The notes: generated by a model from the letters alone, not told the origin. DNA of 5,763 bases from an uncultured Lachnospiraceae bacterium (GCA_944376975.1 CALWEE010000119.1:1-5763), one strand, 5' to 3'. Shown: positions 1-5,763, counted from the first letter of the stretch. A program made the numbers and translations.

Positions 1-1236
1 GTAAAGACTGAGATCGTGGAGCACCATGTGCTCATTGTCGTAACCAAAGGACATATCTTTGAAGCGGACGTCGCCCTTTAACTCGGTATAAGTAACGGAA
101 CCGTCGGATCTGTGAGGATGCTTCCATGCCCAGGATCCGGTCCTTTCGGGGCTTTCGATCAGATTGCCCGCCGCGTCTTTCTTCACATTGACCAGCGTGA
201 CATAGCCCTCGTCCACTTCCGGTTCTTCGTCGATCAGAGCGAAAATACGTTCCGCTCCGGCCAGAGCCATGATGATGGAGTTGAACTGCTGGGCAACCTG
301 CATAAAGGGCTGCGTAAAGCTTTTGGTAAACTGGAGATACGAAGCGATGACGCCGATGGTGATCCCTCCGATATGGTTTACCGAAAGGATACCGCCCAGC
401 ACAGCCGTCAGCACAAACTGGATATTTCCCAGGTTTCCGATGATCGGCCCCATAACGCTGGCAAAGGTGTGGGCTTTTGACGCGCTGTCGAAAAGATTCT
501 GGTTGAGCTGGTCAAATTCTTCTTCGGATTTTCTTTCGTGATTGAACACTTTGATGACCCGCTGGCCATTCATACGTTCCTCCACGAATCCGGTCACGTC
601 CGCCAGGTCGATCTGCTGTCTGACAAAGTAACGGCCGCTGTTGCCGCCCACTGTCCGGCTGACGAACACAAGAACGCAGATCATCAGAACAGCCAGTATG
701 GTCAGGAGCGGACTGAGCACGAGCATGGAAATAAAGGTGACCACGATCGTGATGGATGACATCAGTACCTGCGGTATAGACTGATTGATCATCTGTCTGA
801 GGGTATCGGTATCGTTGGTATACAGACTCATGATGGAACCGTTGGTGTTCACGTCAAAGAAACGGATCGGGAGCGTCTGCATATGTTCAAACATTTCGTC
901 ACGTACCCGTTTCAGTACGCCCTGTCCGATGCTGACCATCAGTCGGTTATAGATGAACGACGCGATCACGCCAGCCAGGAATATGCAGCCGAGCACGGAA
1001 AGGGCGGAGTACAATCCGGCGAAATCCGGTTCCGTCTGCCCGATCAGCGGGATGATGAAATCGTCCAGAAAAAACCTTATGGAAAGGGACACGGATATGG
1101 ACGCGACTGCGCTGATGATGATGCAGATAAATACGATGGTGAACTGGACTTTATATGTTCCGGTCACATATTTTAACAGACGTTTCGCTGTCTGGAGCGT
1201 GTTCTTGTCAACACGGGGTTTATTATCTTTATTCAT
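1..1236 (-). CDS. Heterodimeric ABC exporter, second subunit (permease-ATPase), C-terminus cut by window edge
   Basis: This is the N-terminal 412 residues of a fused membrane-ATPase half-transporter. It probably pairs with the subunit encoded just upstream to export a drug, peptide or lipid-like substrate across the cytoplasmic membrane. Hydrophobic stretches lie near residues 31-51, 73-95, 155-192 and 273-300. The ICL1-like segment FFDVNTNGSIMSLYTND (126-142) and the ICL2-like segment FVEERMNGQRVIKVFNHE (217-234) match type IV ABC exporter coupling regions. The nucleotide-binding domain begins near 388 (DVRFKDMSFGYD), with the A-loop tyrosine at 399. Walker A, signature and Walker B lie beyond the left edge, so ATPase competence cannot be judged. 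The linker between the last membrane helix and the ATPase domain (about 338-387) is long and contains GSWAWKHPH. The start at 1236 follows AGGAGG with an 8-base spacer and overlaps the upstream stop by 8 bases (ATGAATAA), indicating translational coupling. The family is clear; the substrate is unknown. Confidence 0.93.
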   Translation of the reverse strand, partial: MNKDNKPRVDKNTLQTAKRLLKYVTGTYKVQFTIVFICIIISAVASISVSLSIRFFLDDFIIPLIGQTEPDFAGLYSALSVLGCIFLAGVIASFIYNRLMVSIGQGVLKRVRDEMFEHMQTLPIRFFDVNTNGSIMSLYTNDTDTLRQMINQSIPQVLMSSITIVVTFISMLVLSPLLTILAVLMICVLVFVSRTVGGNSGRYFVRQQIDLADVTGFVEERMNGQRVIKVFNHERKSEEEFDQLNQNLFDSASKAHTFASVMGPIIGNLGNIQFVLTAVLGGILSVNHIGGITIGVIASYLQFTKSFTQPFMQVAQQFNSIIMALAGAERIFALIDEEPEVDEGYVTLVNVKKDAAGNLIESPERTGSWAWKHPHRSDGSVTYTELKGDVRFKDMSFGYDNEHMVLHDLSLY

Positions 1237-2962
1237 CTTCTCCGCCTCCTTTCACCTGAGATTCATATACTTCTCTATAAATGGCGTTGGTCTTCAAAAG
1301 TTCTTCTGAAGTGCCGATGCCGGAGATCCGGCCTTCGTCCATGACGATGATCTGGTCCGCGTCTTCCACGGAAGAAACCCTCTGGGCGATGATGATCTTG
1401 GTCGTATCCGGTATTTCCTCGCGAAACGCTTTCCGGATAAGGGCGTCTGTCTTTGTATCCACCGCGCTGGTCGAATCATCCAGTATGAGGATCTTCGGTT
1501 TCTTCAGCAATGCCCGGGCGATGCACAGACGCTGCTTCTGCCCGCCGGATACGTTATTGCCGCCCTGGACGATCATCGTATCGTATTTATACGGAAATTC
1601 CTGCACAAAACCATCGGCCTGAGCCAGCCGGCAGACGCGCCGCACTTCCTCATCGCTGGCGCTTTCATCGCCCCAGCGGATATTTTCATATATCGTACCG
1701 GAGAAAAGCACGTTTTTCTGAAGGACCATGGATACCTGATCCCGCAGATCTTTCAGATTGTATTTACGCACATCGATGCCGCCCACTTTGACTGAACCTT
1801 CTGTCACGTCGTAAAGACGGGGGATCAGCTGGACAAGCGTGGACTTGGAACTTCCGGTACCGCCGATGATGCCCACCGTCTGTCCGGCTTTGATATGGAG
1901 ATCGATGTTGGAGAGCGCCTGTTTGCCGCCCTCTCCCGCGTAACTGAAATTCACGTTTTTAAAAACGATATCGCCGTTGGGTACTTCGGTCACCGCGTCT
2001 TCCGGATCCTGCATCTCCGGCACTTCATCCAGCACCTCGATGATACGGTCCGACGACGCTTCCGCGATCATGTTCATAACGAACACGAACGATACGATCA
2101 TCAGCGACATGAGGATCTGGATGGCGTACACAAGGACACTGGTCAGCTCGCCGGTCTCCATGGTCCCGTAAACGATATCTTTTCCGCCGATCATGACCAT
2201 GAGCAGGATAACGGAATACATGGTAAACTGCATGACCGGGCTGTTCCAGGCTACGATCTTTTCGGCTTTCGTGAACAGATCGTAAACCACTTTGGAAATA
2301 CCGTGGAACTTTTCGATCTCGTGGGCTTCCCGCACATACGCTTTTACGACCCGGGCCGCGTTGACATTTTCCTGTACCGTATTGTTGAGCACATCATATT
2401 CATCAAACACTTTGATAAAATGCGGATGGGCTTTCTTGGCTATGAAGATCAGCGTACCGCCGAGGAACGGGATGGCCACAAGGAACATCAGGGCGATGGT
2501 CGTGTTGATCGTCATGGTCATGACCCAGGAAAGCACGATCATGATCGGCGCCCGGGCGAGCATACGGATGGTCATCATATACGCCATCTGCACGTTGGTG
2601 ATGTCGGTGGTCATACGGGTGACCAGACTGGGCGTTGAAAAATGATCGATATTTTTAAAAGAAAAGTCCTGTATTTTATAAAAGATATCGTGTCTCAGGT
2701 TCTTCGCGTAACCCGCCGCGGAAACCGCCGCGAATTTTCCGGCCAGAGCGCCGAACACGAGCGCCAGCATGGCCATAACGACAAGAAGAAGCCCTGTCTT
2801 TATGATATAGTTCATGTCGCCGCCTTGTATGCCGATATCGATGATCCGGGCCATCATCAGCGGTATCAGAACCTCCATGAGGACCTCAAGGGTAACAAAA
2901 AAAGGAGCCAGGACCGCTTCTTTTTTATATTCCCTTACGGATTTTAATAATTTTCTGTTCAT
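1229..2962 (-). CDS. Heterodimeric ABC exporter, first subunit with degenerate ATP site
   Basis: A complete 577-residue half-transporter: an N-terminal six-helix membrane domain (about 17-305) and a C-terminal ATPase domain (about 330-570). Hydrophobic segments lie near 17-39, 55-83, 138-175, 243-260 and 273-300. ATPase motifs in order are the A-loop Y341, Walker A GGTGSSKST (367-375), Q-loop Q415, signature VSGGQKQR (471-478), Walker B ILILD (491-495) and D-loop SAVD (499-502). Three positions deviate. S372 replaces the usual glycine before the Walker A lysine. D496 replaces the catalytic glutamate after Walker B. Q527 (IIAQRVSSV) replaces the H-loop histidine. The Asp and Gln changes are the pattern known for the degenerate half of heterodimeric exporters such as TM287/288, LmrCD and BmrCD. 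The start at 2962 has AAAGGA 8 bases upstream and lies 21 bases after the MarR stop. The gene is in one operon with the regulator and the second subunit. Multidrug export is the likely role, but the substrate is not shown by the sequence. Confidence 0.95.
   Translation of the reverse strand: MNRKLLKSVREYKKEAVLAPFFVTLEVLMEVLIPLMMARIIDIGIQGGDMNYIIKTGLLLVVMAMLALVFGALAGKFAAVSAAGYAKNLRHDIFYKIQDFSFKNIDHFSTPSLVTRMTTDITNVQMAYMMTIRMLARAPIMIVLSWVMTMTINTTIALMFLVAIPFLGGTLIFIAKKAHPHFIKVFDEYDVLNNTVQENVNAARVVKAYVREAHEIEKFHGISKVVYDLFTKAEKIVAWNSPVMQFTMYSVILLMVMIGGKDIVYGTMETGELTSVLVYAIQILMSLMIVSFVFVMNMIAEASSDRIIEVLDEVPEMQDPEDAVTEVPNGDIVFKNVNFSYAGEGGKQALSNIDLHIKAGQTVGIIGGTGSSKSTLVQLIPRLYDVTEGSVKVGGIDVRKYNLKDLRDQVSMVLQKNVLFSGTIYENIRWGDESASDEEVRRVCRLAQADGFVQEFPYKYDTMIVQGGNNVSGGQKQRLCIARALLKKPKILILDDSTSAVDTKTDALIRKAFREEIPDTTKIIIAQRVSSVEDADQIIVMDEGRISGIGTSEELLKTNAIYREVYESQVKGGGEDE
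1245..1253 (-). promoter_or_regulatory. Ribosome binding site of the second ABC subunit
   Basis: On the minus strand GAAAGGAGG lies 8 bases before the ATG at 1236. It sits inside the last codons of the upstream ABC gene, where it also encodes the lysine-glycine run near that protein's C-terminus. It is a near-perfect Shine-Dalgarno sequence and fixes the start of the downstream gene. With the 8-base gene overlap it suggests roughly equal, coupled synthesis of the two subunits. Confidence 0.85.
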
Positions 2963-2983
2963 CGCTGTCTTCCTTTCCTTTGA

Positions 2984-3424
2984 TCATTCTTTAATGTTCT
3001 TATACATCTTTTTCAGATTGTCTCTTAACTGTGTCCGTTCGTCTTCCGTCATCCCTTTCAAAAGCTGTTCTTCCATTCTCTGCCGACCCGCGATGACTTT
3101 TTCAAAAACGGCCATCTCCTGACCGGTCAGGCCGACGATCTTCATGCGCTTGTCTTCCGGGCTGGTAAATGTCCGGATAAAGCCTTTGGATTCCATGCCT
3201 TTTAGTATGCTGACGACCGTGGGATGGGCGATCCTCAGATAATCCTGGATATCTTTCTGGCTTACGGGCTGTTCCCCTTCCCTTTGTTTAAGATAGGCCA
3301 ATATCTTGACCTGCTGCATGGTCAGATTGTATGCTTTAAAATCATTTTTTGCCTTTTTGCTGATCGCGTCGCTTAAAATCTTTATAAGGGAGCCGATATT
3401 GGCATTTTGATCTTTGTCGAGCAT
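2984..3424 (-). CDS. MarR-family transcriptional regulator
   Basis: A 146-residue winged helix-turn-helix protein, the usual MarR length, expected to bind DNA as a dimer and release it on binding a ligand. The core runs from about 34 (LTMQQVKILAYLKQ) through VSQKDIQDYLRIAHPTV (54-70) and the recognition helix region (about 66-80) to the wing, with the conserved SPEDKR (88-93) followed by LT (99-100). The flanking helices (5-32 and 103-144) fit the dimerisation region. I chose the ATG at 3424, not an upstream in-frame ATG at 3505. AAGGTGG lies 5 bases before 3424, and the 27 extra residues would be encoded by DNA containing the -35 and -10 boxes. The gene is first in an operon with the two ABC genes, so it most likely represses itself and the exporter; this is inferred from context, as in other MarR-ABC-ABC operons. 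Activator function cannot be excluded. Confidence 0.93.
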   Translation of the reverse strand: MLDKDQNANIGSLIKILSDAISKKAKNDFKAYNLTMQQVKILAYLKQREGEQPVSQKDIQDYLRIAHPTVVSILKGMESKGFIRTFTSPEDKRMKIVGLTGQEMAVFEKVIAGRQRMEEQLLKGMTEDERTQLRDNLKKMYKNIKE

Positions 3425-3429
3425 CCGCA

Positions 3430-3436
3430 CCACCTT
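3430..3436 (-). promoter_or_regulatory. Ribosome binding site of the MarR gene
   Basis: AAGGTGG on the minus strand, one mismatch from AAGGAGG, lies 5 bases before the ATG at 3424. It decides the start in favour of the 146-residue form. Two in-frame GTG codons just before the ATG are less likely starts because they overlap this site. Confidence 0.7.
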
Positions 3437-3450
3437 TTCCTGAAAATGAT

Positions 3451-3476
3451 CGACATATATCTGTCGTGTACTACAG
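3451..3476 (-). promoter_or_regulatory. Candidate MarR operator: overlapping imperfect dyads
   Basis: Two overlapping 16-bp imperfect palindromes lie directly downstream of the -10 box. One is CGACA-N6-TGTCG at 3451-3466, with 7 of 8 base pairs symmetric. The other is CTGT-N8-ACAG at 3461-3476, abutting the -10 box. The predicted transcription start (about 3470) falls inside this block. A protein bound here would block initiation or early elongation. Size and position fit MarR operators, which are typically 16-20 bp dyads over the promoter. That the adjacent MarR protein binds here is an inference. Confidence 0.5.
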
Positions 3477-3505
3477 ATTATAGTTGCAAAAAAAAATATT
3501 GTCAA
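3477..3505 (-). promoter_or_regulatory. Consensus sigma-A-type promoter of the marR-ABC-ABC operon
   Basis: On the minus strand a perfect TTGACA (3505-3500) and a perfect TATAAT (3482-3477) are separated by exactly 17 bp. The predicted start is near 3470, giving a leader of about 46 nt before the MarR ATG. The spacer contains a run of nine T residues (A9 on the plus strand at 3488-3496). So strong a promoter suggests that expression is normally held down by a repressor. Confidence 0.9.
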
Positions 3506-3507
3506 GC

Positions 3508-3533
3508 AAAAAATTTGCCCGTGGATCGGGCAA
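3508..3533 (-). terminator. Rho-independent terminator-like hairpin, minus strand
   Basis: Read on the minus strand, TTGCCCG pairs with CGGGCAA across a 5-base loop (ATCCA); one A and then TTTTTT follow. The plus-strand reading lacks a T-run after the stem, so the element is directional. It lies just upstream of the -35 box of the exporter operon and follows no minus-strand gene in the divergent region. It may stop antisense transcription coming from the CPBP gene region before it enters the operon. Confidence 0.6.
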
Positions 3534-3582
3534 GATCTTCAGGCAGGATCATACCCGGATATCCCCGTGTCCGGTGGAATCC

Positions 3583-3611
3583 TTGACTTTCCTATCCTTT
3601 CTCCATATAAT
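3583..3611 (+). promoter_or_regulatory. Promoter of the CPBP protease gene
   Basis: TTGACT (3583-3588, one mismatch from consensus) and a perfect TATAAT (3606-3611) are separated by 17 bp. Transcription should begin near 3618, giving an 85-base leader before the ATG at 3703. The promoter is divergent from the exporter promoter, with about 77 bp between the two -35 boxes. Confidence 0.8.
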
Positions 3612-3634
3612 AAACTATAAAATCCGCCCAACAA

Positions 3635-3656
3635 CCGGAAATCGGCGACCGTCCGG
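3635..3656 (+). other. Possible hairpin or dyad in the CPBP gene leader
   Basis: CCGGA (3635-3639) pairs with TCCGG (3652-3656), and CGG (3643-3645) with CCG (3649-3651), around a CGA loop with a 3-base bulge. No T-run follows, so it is not a terminator. A similar CCGGA...TCCGG arrangement sits upstream of the promoter at 3555-3574. It could be an RNA structure, half of a paired protein binding site, or chance. Confidence 0.3.
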
Positions 3657-3685
3657 ATCTTTTCCGTTTCCAGGGCAACGCTTTT

Positions 3686-3693
3686 GGAAGGAG
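3686..3693 (+). promoter_or_regulatory. Ribosome binding site of the CPBP gene
   Basis: GGAAGGAG lies 9 bases before the ATG at 3703. It sets the start of the 264-residue protein. The longer in-frame reading from 3484 would run through both divergent promoter regions and adds an unconvincing N-terminal extension. Confidence 0.8.
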
Positions 3694-3702
3694 CTGCTGA
3701 AT

Positions 3703-4497
3703 ATGAAAAAACTGATCTGGCTGGCGCCTGCCGGCTTTGCCTTTTTTATGATGTTGGGTATTCTTTATTTGGTACCGGTTTCTCTCGCCCTGGTCCTTAC
3801 CTTTCTTTTCGGCCAAAGCCGCGCCTATTCTCTGTACATGGACCATATCACCGCTGTGACTCTTTTGGGATATGTGACCGCGTTTATCCCAACGGTCATC
3901 TGGTACAGACTGGCTTTCATGAAAAAAGATCAATATTCAGGAAATACAGGGACTTTTACCCGTTCCCACGGGATATCCGTTTTTTTACTCATCTTTTTCC
4001 TGAACCACGGAATATCCCTTCTCCTGTCCATACTGGCTTTGCTTCTTCCAAAAGCGTCCCAAAACTATGATACCCTCGTGGAGACCGGAGGGCTTACGTC
4101 TTATTCCGTCACCTGGTTCCTGGCTGTCATCGTTTTCGCTCCTTTAGTGGAAGAAATGGTCTTCCGCGGATTGATCTTACGTTACATATCCAAAACAGGC
4201 TGGCCTTTCTGGATCGTCAATCTGATCCAGGCGGCTTTGTTCGGCTTTTATCATTTGAATCTGATCCAGGGGATCTATGCTTTTATACTGGGATCATTCC
4301 TCGGCTTCATCGCCCGGCATTACCGCGCGCTGAAAGCTTCCGTGTTCGCCCACGCGGTCTTTAACCTGTGCGGGACCGTGCTCGTTACGCTGGAATCCCG
4401 CTTCCTTTCCCCCGCGACTCAGGCGGCTTTGATCTTACTCTCCATACCGGCATCCATTGTATTGACCGGCGTCATCGCCAAACAAGACGTGGACTGA
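3703..4497 (+). CDS. CPBP-family intramembrane glutamic endopeptidase (Abi / CAAX-prenyl protease-like)
   Basis: A 264-residue, highly hydrophobic membrane protein with about seven or eight membrane segments. It begins at residue 4 (LIWLAPAGFAFFMMLGILYL) and ends near 258. All three catalytic motifs of the CPBP (Abi) family are present: EEMVFRG (E150, E151, R155), FGFYH (F180, H184) and HAVFN (H217, N221). In the family the glutamates and histidines form an intramembrane glutamic protease site, so this copy looks catalytically intact. Bacterial members act in bacteriocin maturation or self-immunity, or in processing of membrane proteins; eukaryotic relatives cleave prenylated CAAX proteins. 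No bacteriocin-like small gene is visible here, so the substrate is unknown. The gene is monocistronic, with its own promoter and a strong terminator directly after. It is divergent from the MarR-exporter operon; a functional link is possible but not shown. The start is set by GGAAGGAG upstream. Confidence 0.93.
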   Translation: MKKLIWLAPAGFAFFMMLGILYLVPVSLALVLTFLFGQSRAYSLYMDHITAVTLLGYVTAFIPTVIWYRLAFMKKDQYSGNTGTFTRSHGISVFLLIFFLNHGISLLLSILALLLPKASQNYDTLVETGGLTSYSVTWFLAVIVFAPLVEEMVFRGLILRYISKTGWPFWIVNLIQAALFGFYHLNLIQGIYAFILGSFLGFIARHYRALKASVFAHAVFNLCGTVLVTLESRFLSPATQAALILLSIPASIVLTGVIAKQDVD

Positions 4498-4512
4498 TCG
4501 TTACCCGCATGT

Positions 4513-4569
4513 AAAAAGACCGTATATCCGGAAACGCTTTCCCACGCTTCCCGGATATACGGTCTTTTT
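4513..4569. terminator. Bidirectional rho-independent terminator between convergent genes
   Basis: A perfect 19-bp inverted repeat: the left arm 4513-4531 begins AAAAAGACCG and the right arm 4551-4569 ends CGGTCTTTTT. The loop is 19 nt. Either strand reads a stem ending in a T-run, so it can terminate both the CPBP gene (stop at 4497) and the convergent cyclase gene (stop at 4588). Loop and right arm contain an imperfect tandem repeat, ACGCTTTCCC/ACGCTTCCC (4534-4552). Confidence 0.92.
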
Positions 4570-4587
4570 AAGTTTGATATAAGATCT

Positions 4588-5763
4588 TCAGCTTTGACTT
4601 CCGTCGAAAAGAAAACCATCTTTCCCATTCCGCTTAACCTGATATAACAGATCGTCCGCTCTTTTAAAAAGGCTGTCAAGATCACTGTTTCCTTCAAAAA
4701 GCGTGATGCCGATGCTGACGGAAAGATCGACCTTCGGATAGGCCTTTCCATATTCCCGGAATTCCGAACAGATATGGTCCGCCCTGTCTTTTATCACATT
4801 CTCGCTGACACAGCCGGGAAGGAAAAGAAGAAACTCATCGCCGCCGACGCGGGCGACCACGTCTTCTTCCCGCGAATGGCGTTTCATGACGTTTGCCAGT
4901 CGGACAAGGACCTCATCGCCGTTTTGATGGCCATAATTATCGTTCAGCTGCTTAAATTGATCGATATCCAGGATGAACAGAGCGCCCGGCTGGTTGTGGC
5001 TGACATACTCTTCCACCCGTTGGAACGCGCCTTTACGGTTCAATATACCGGTAAGGCCATCTTCCACAACTTCTTTTTCAAGCCGTTCCTGCTGACGCAC
5101 GCCTTCACTTATATCCAGCATGACGCTGATCATAGCCTTGCGTCCGTCTTCCGTGGTGATCTCATGCCCTTTGTCGTCCACCCATATCCGGGTGCCGTCT
5201 TTACGTATGACGCTGTAGCGGACATTGTATTCACCGGTTTTGTTTATACTGTCATAGATCGTCCTTTCGACCCGCTCCCAGTCTTGCGGATCGATGATCT
5301 TCTGCATATATTGGCCGGTCTCCTCGACCAGTTCATCATACGTATACCCCAGATACTCCAGCATGGTATCGTTGATGATATATAACGGAAAACCTTCTTC
5401 CAGGTATCCGCCCATGATCCCTCCGGGAAGCATGGACATCATGATCTCCACAAGCTTTTTGCTGGATGTGGCGTCCAGTTTGCCCACAGCCTGCCGACCA
5501 TATTTGATCGGGAAAAATTCTTCTCCATCCTGCTGGTCTGAAGGCGTGGACATATGAAGATTGATGATCTTGACGGTTCCGTCCAGTCTGGCGGCCGTCG
5601 CCGTCAGGCGCGTCTTCAAAGTCAGTTCCATGCCATTCTCATCGGTCATGGTCGTTTGGACTTCGCAGTAGGCTCCCCAAAGATCCTCACTGTAACGATA
5701 TTCATGAAATCGGTCAAACGCGTATTGAAAACCATCGGGAATACTTTCAAATTCACTGACCAT
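4588..5763 (-). CDS. PAS-GGDEF diguanylate cyclase, probably N-terminally cut by the window edge
   Basis: The visible 391 residues form a sensor-cyclase that should make cyclic di-GMP from two GTP. Residues 1 to about 90 resemble the end of a SnoaL/NTF2-like domain (VKIINLHMSTPSDQQDGEEF, 64-83). A PAS domain follows at about 103-220, with the typical INDTMLEYLGYTYDEL and RKDGTRIWV segments. A short helical linker (220-234) leads into the GGDEF domain (235-386). There, DGLTGILNR (235-243), DIDQFK (266-271, metal ligand D266), N274, D283 and the signature GGDEF (307-311) are intact. REED (298-301), five residues before GGDEF, is the RxxD inhibitory site, so product inhibition is expected. No EAL domain is present. 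No membrane segment is seen in this part, so it is probably cytosolic. A Met codon lies exactly at the right edge. Only about half of a SnoaL-like domain is present, so this Met is probably internal and the real start lies beyond 5763. The gene is convergent with the CPBP gene, sharing its terminator. Confidence 0.93.
   Translation of the reverse strand: MVSEFESIPDGFQYAFDRFHEYRYSEDLWGAYCEVQTTMTDENGMELTLKTRLTATAARLDGTVKIINLHMSTPSDQQDGEEFFPIKYGRQAVGKLDATSSKKLVEIMMSMLPGGIMGGYLEEGFPLYIINDTMLEYLGYTYDELVEETGQYMQKIIDPQDWERVERTIYDSINKTGEYNVRYSVIRKDGTRIWVDDKGHEITTEDGRKAMISVMLDISEGVRQQERLEKEVVEDGLTGILNRKGAFQRVEEYVSHNQPGALFILDIDQFKQLNDNYGHQNGDEVLVRLANVMKRHSREEDVVARVGGDEFLLFLPGCVSENVIKDRADHICSEFREYGKAYPKVDLSVSIGITLFEGNSDLDSLFKRADDLLYQVKRNGKDGFLFDGSQS

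Noticed and set aside
112..1309. Several short plus-strand open frames over the left ABC gene
   Set aside because: They mutually overlap, lack ribosome sites and show antisense-type composition. The minus strand is continuously open here and reads as an ABC exporter.
1895..2638. Long plus-strand open frame (247 codons) opposite the first ABC subunit
   Set aside because: It is rich in His, Asp and Arg, as expected from the complement of hydrophobic membrane codons. It has no ribosome site and lies wholly inside a well-supported ABC gene.
3425..3505. N-terminal extension of the MarR protein starting at 3505
   Set aside because: The extra 27 codons contain the -35 and -10 boxes and the predicted transcription start. 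The ATG at 3424 has its own ribosome site and gives a normal MarR length.
3484..3702. N-terminal extension of the CPBP protein starting at 3484
   Set aside because: It would begin upstream of the gene's own promoter and read through a hairpin. The ATG at 3703 has GGAAGGAG at proper spacing and begins directly with a membrane segment.
3684..4070. Overlapping plus-strand frame within the CPBP gene
   Set aside because: Frame-shifted shadow of the CPBP gene with no family motif, whereas the CPBP frame carries all three catalytic motifs.
4419..4751. Minus-strand open frame crossing the terminator between the two convergent genes
   Set aside because: It runs through the 19-bp terminator stem, overlaps both real genes and has no supporting start signal.
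4774..5385. Plus-strand open frame (203 codons) opposite the PAS-GGDEF gene
   Set aside because: No ribosome site and no recognisable domain. The opposite strand encodes intact PAS and GGDEF motifs over the same bases.

Overview
The window looks like chromosomal DNA of a low-to-mid GC Firmicute, most likely a gut-type clostridium of the Lachnospiraceae or a relative. This rests on strong AGGAGG-type ribosome sites, textbook TTGACA/TATAAT promoters, rho-independent terminators with T-tracts, and the style of the proteins: a paired heterodimeric ABC exporter, a CPBP protease and a SnoaL-PAS-GGDEF cyclase. The taxonomic call is an inference from familiarity, not from a search.

Left part (1-3505), minus strand: a three-gene operon read from right to left. 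A MarR-family regulator (3424-2984) is followed after 21 bp by an ABC exporter subunit (2962-1229). A second ABC subunit overlaps the end of the first by 8 bp (1236 leftwards) and runs off the left edge before its Walker A motif. One consensus sigma-A-type promoter (3505-3477) serves the operon. Imperfect dyads between its -10 box and the ribosome site are good candidates for the MarR operator. The first ABC subunit carries a degenerate ATP site (Asp for the catalytic Glu, Gln for the H-loop His), as in heterodimeric exporters of the TM287/288, LmrCD and BmrCD kind. The simplest reading is a drug or metabolite exporter that is repressed, and probably ligand-induced, through its own MarR regulator.

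Middle (3506-4500): the divergent intergenic region holds a minus-strand terminator-like hairpin and a second good promoter (3583-3611, plus strand). This promoter drives a complete CPBP-family (Abi) membrane protease gene (3703-4497). Two similar CCGGA...TCCGG dyads flank the promoter.

Right part (4500-5763): a long bidirectional terminator (4513-4569) separates the CPBP gene from a convergent minus-strand gene. That gene encodes a PAS-GGDEF diguanylate cyclase with an intact GGDEF motif and an inhibitory RxxD site. Its N-terminus looks like the tail of a SnoaL-type domain, so the gene probably extends past the right edge.

No mobile element, CRISPR array, tRNA or rRNA is visible. The layout is mostly ordinary. 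The points most worth a second look are the T9 tract inside the exporter promoter spacer, the candidate operators, the asymmetric ATPase and the extended linker of the second ABC subunit.
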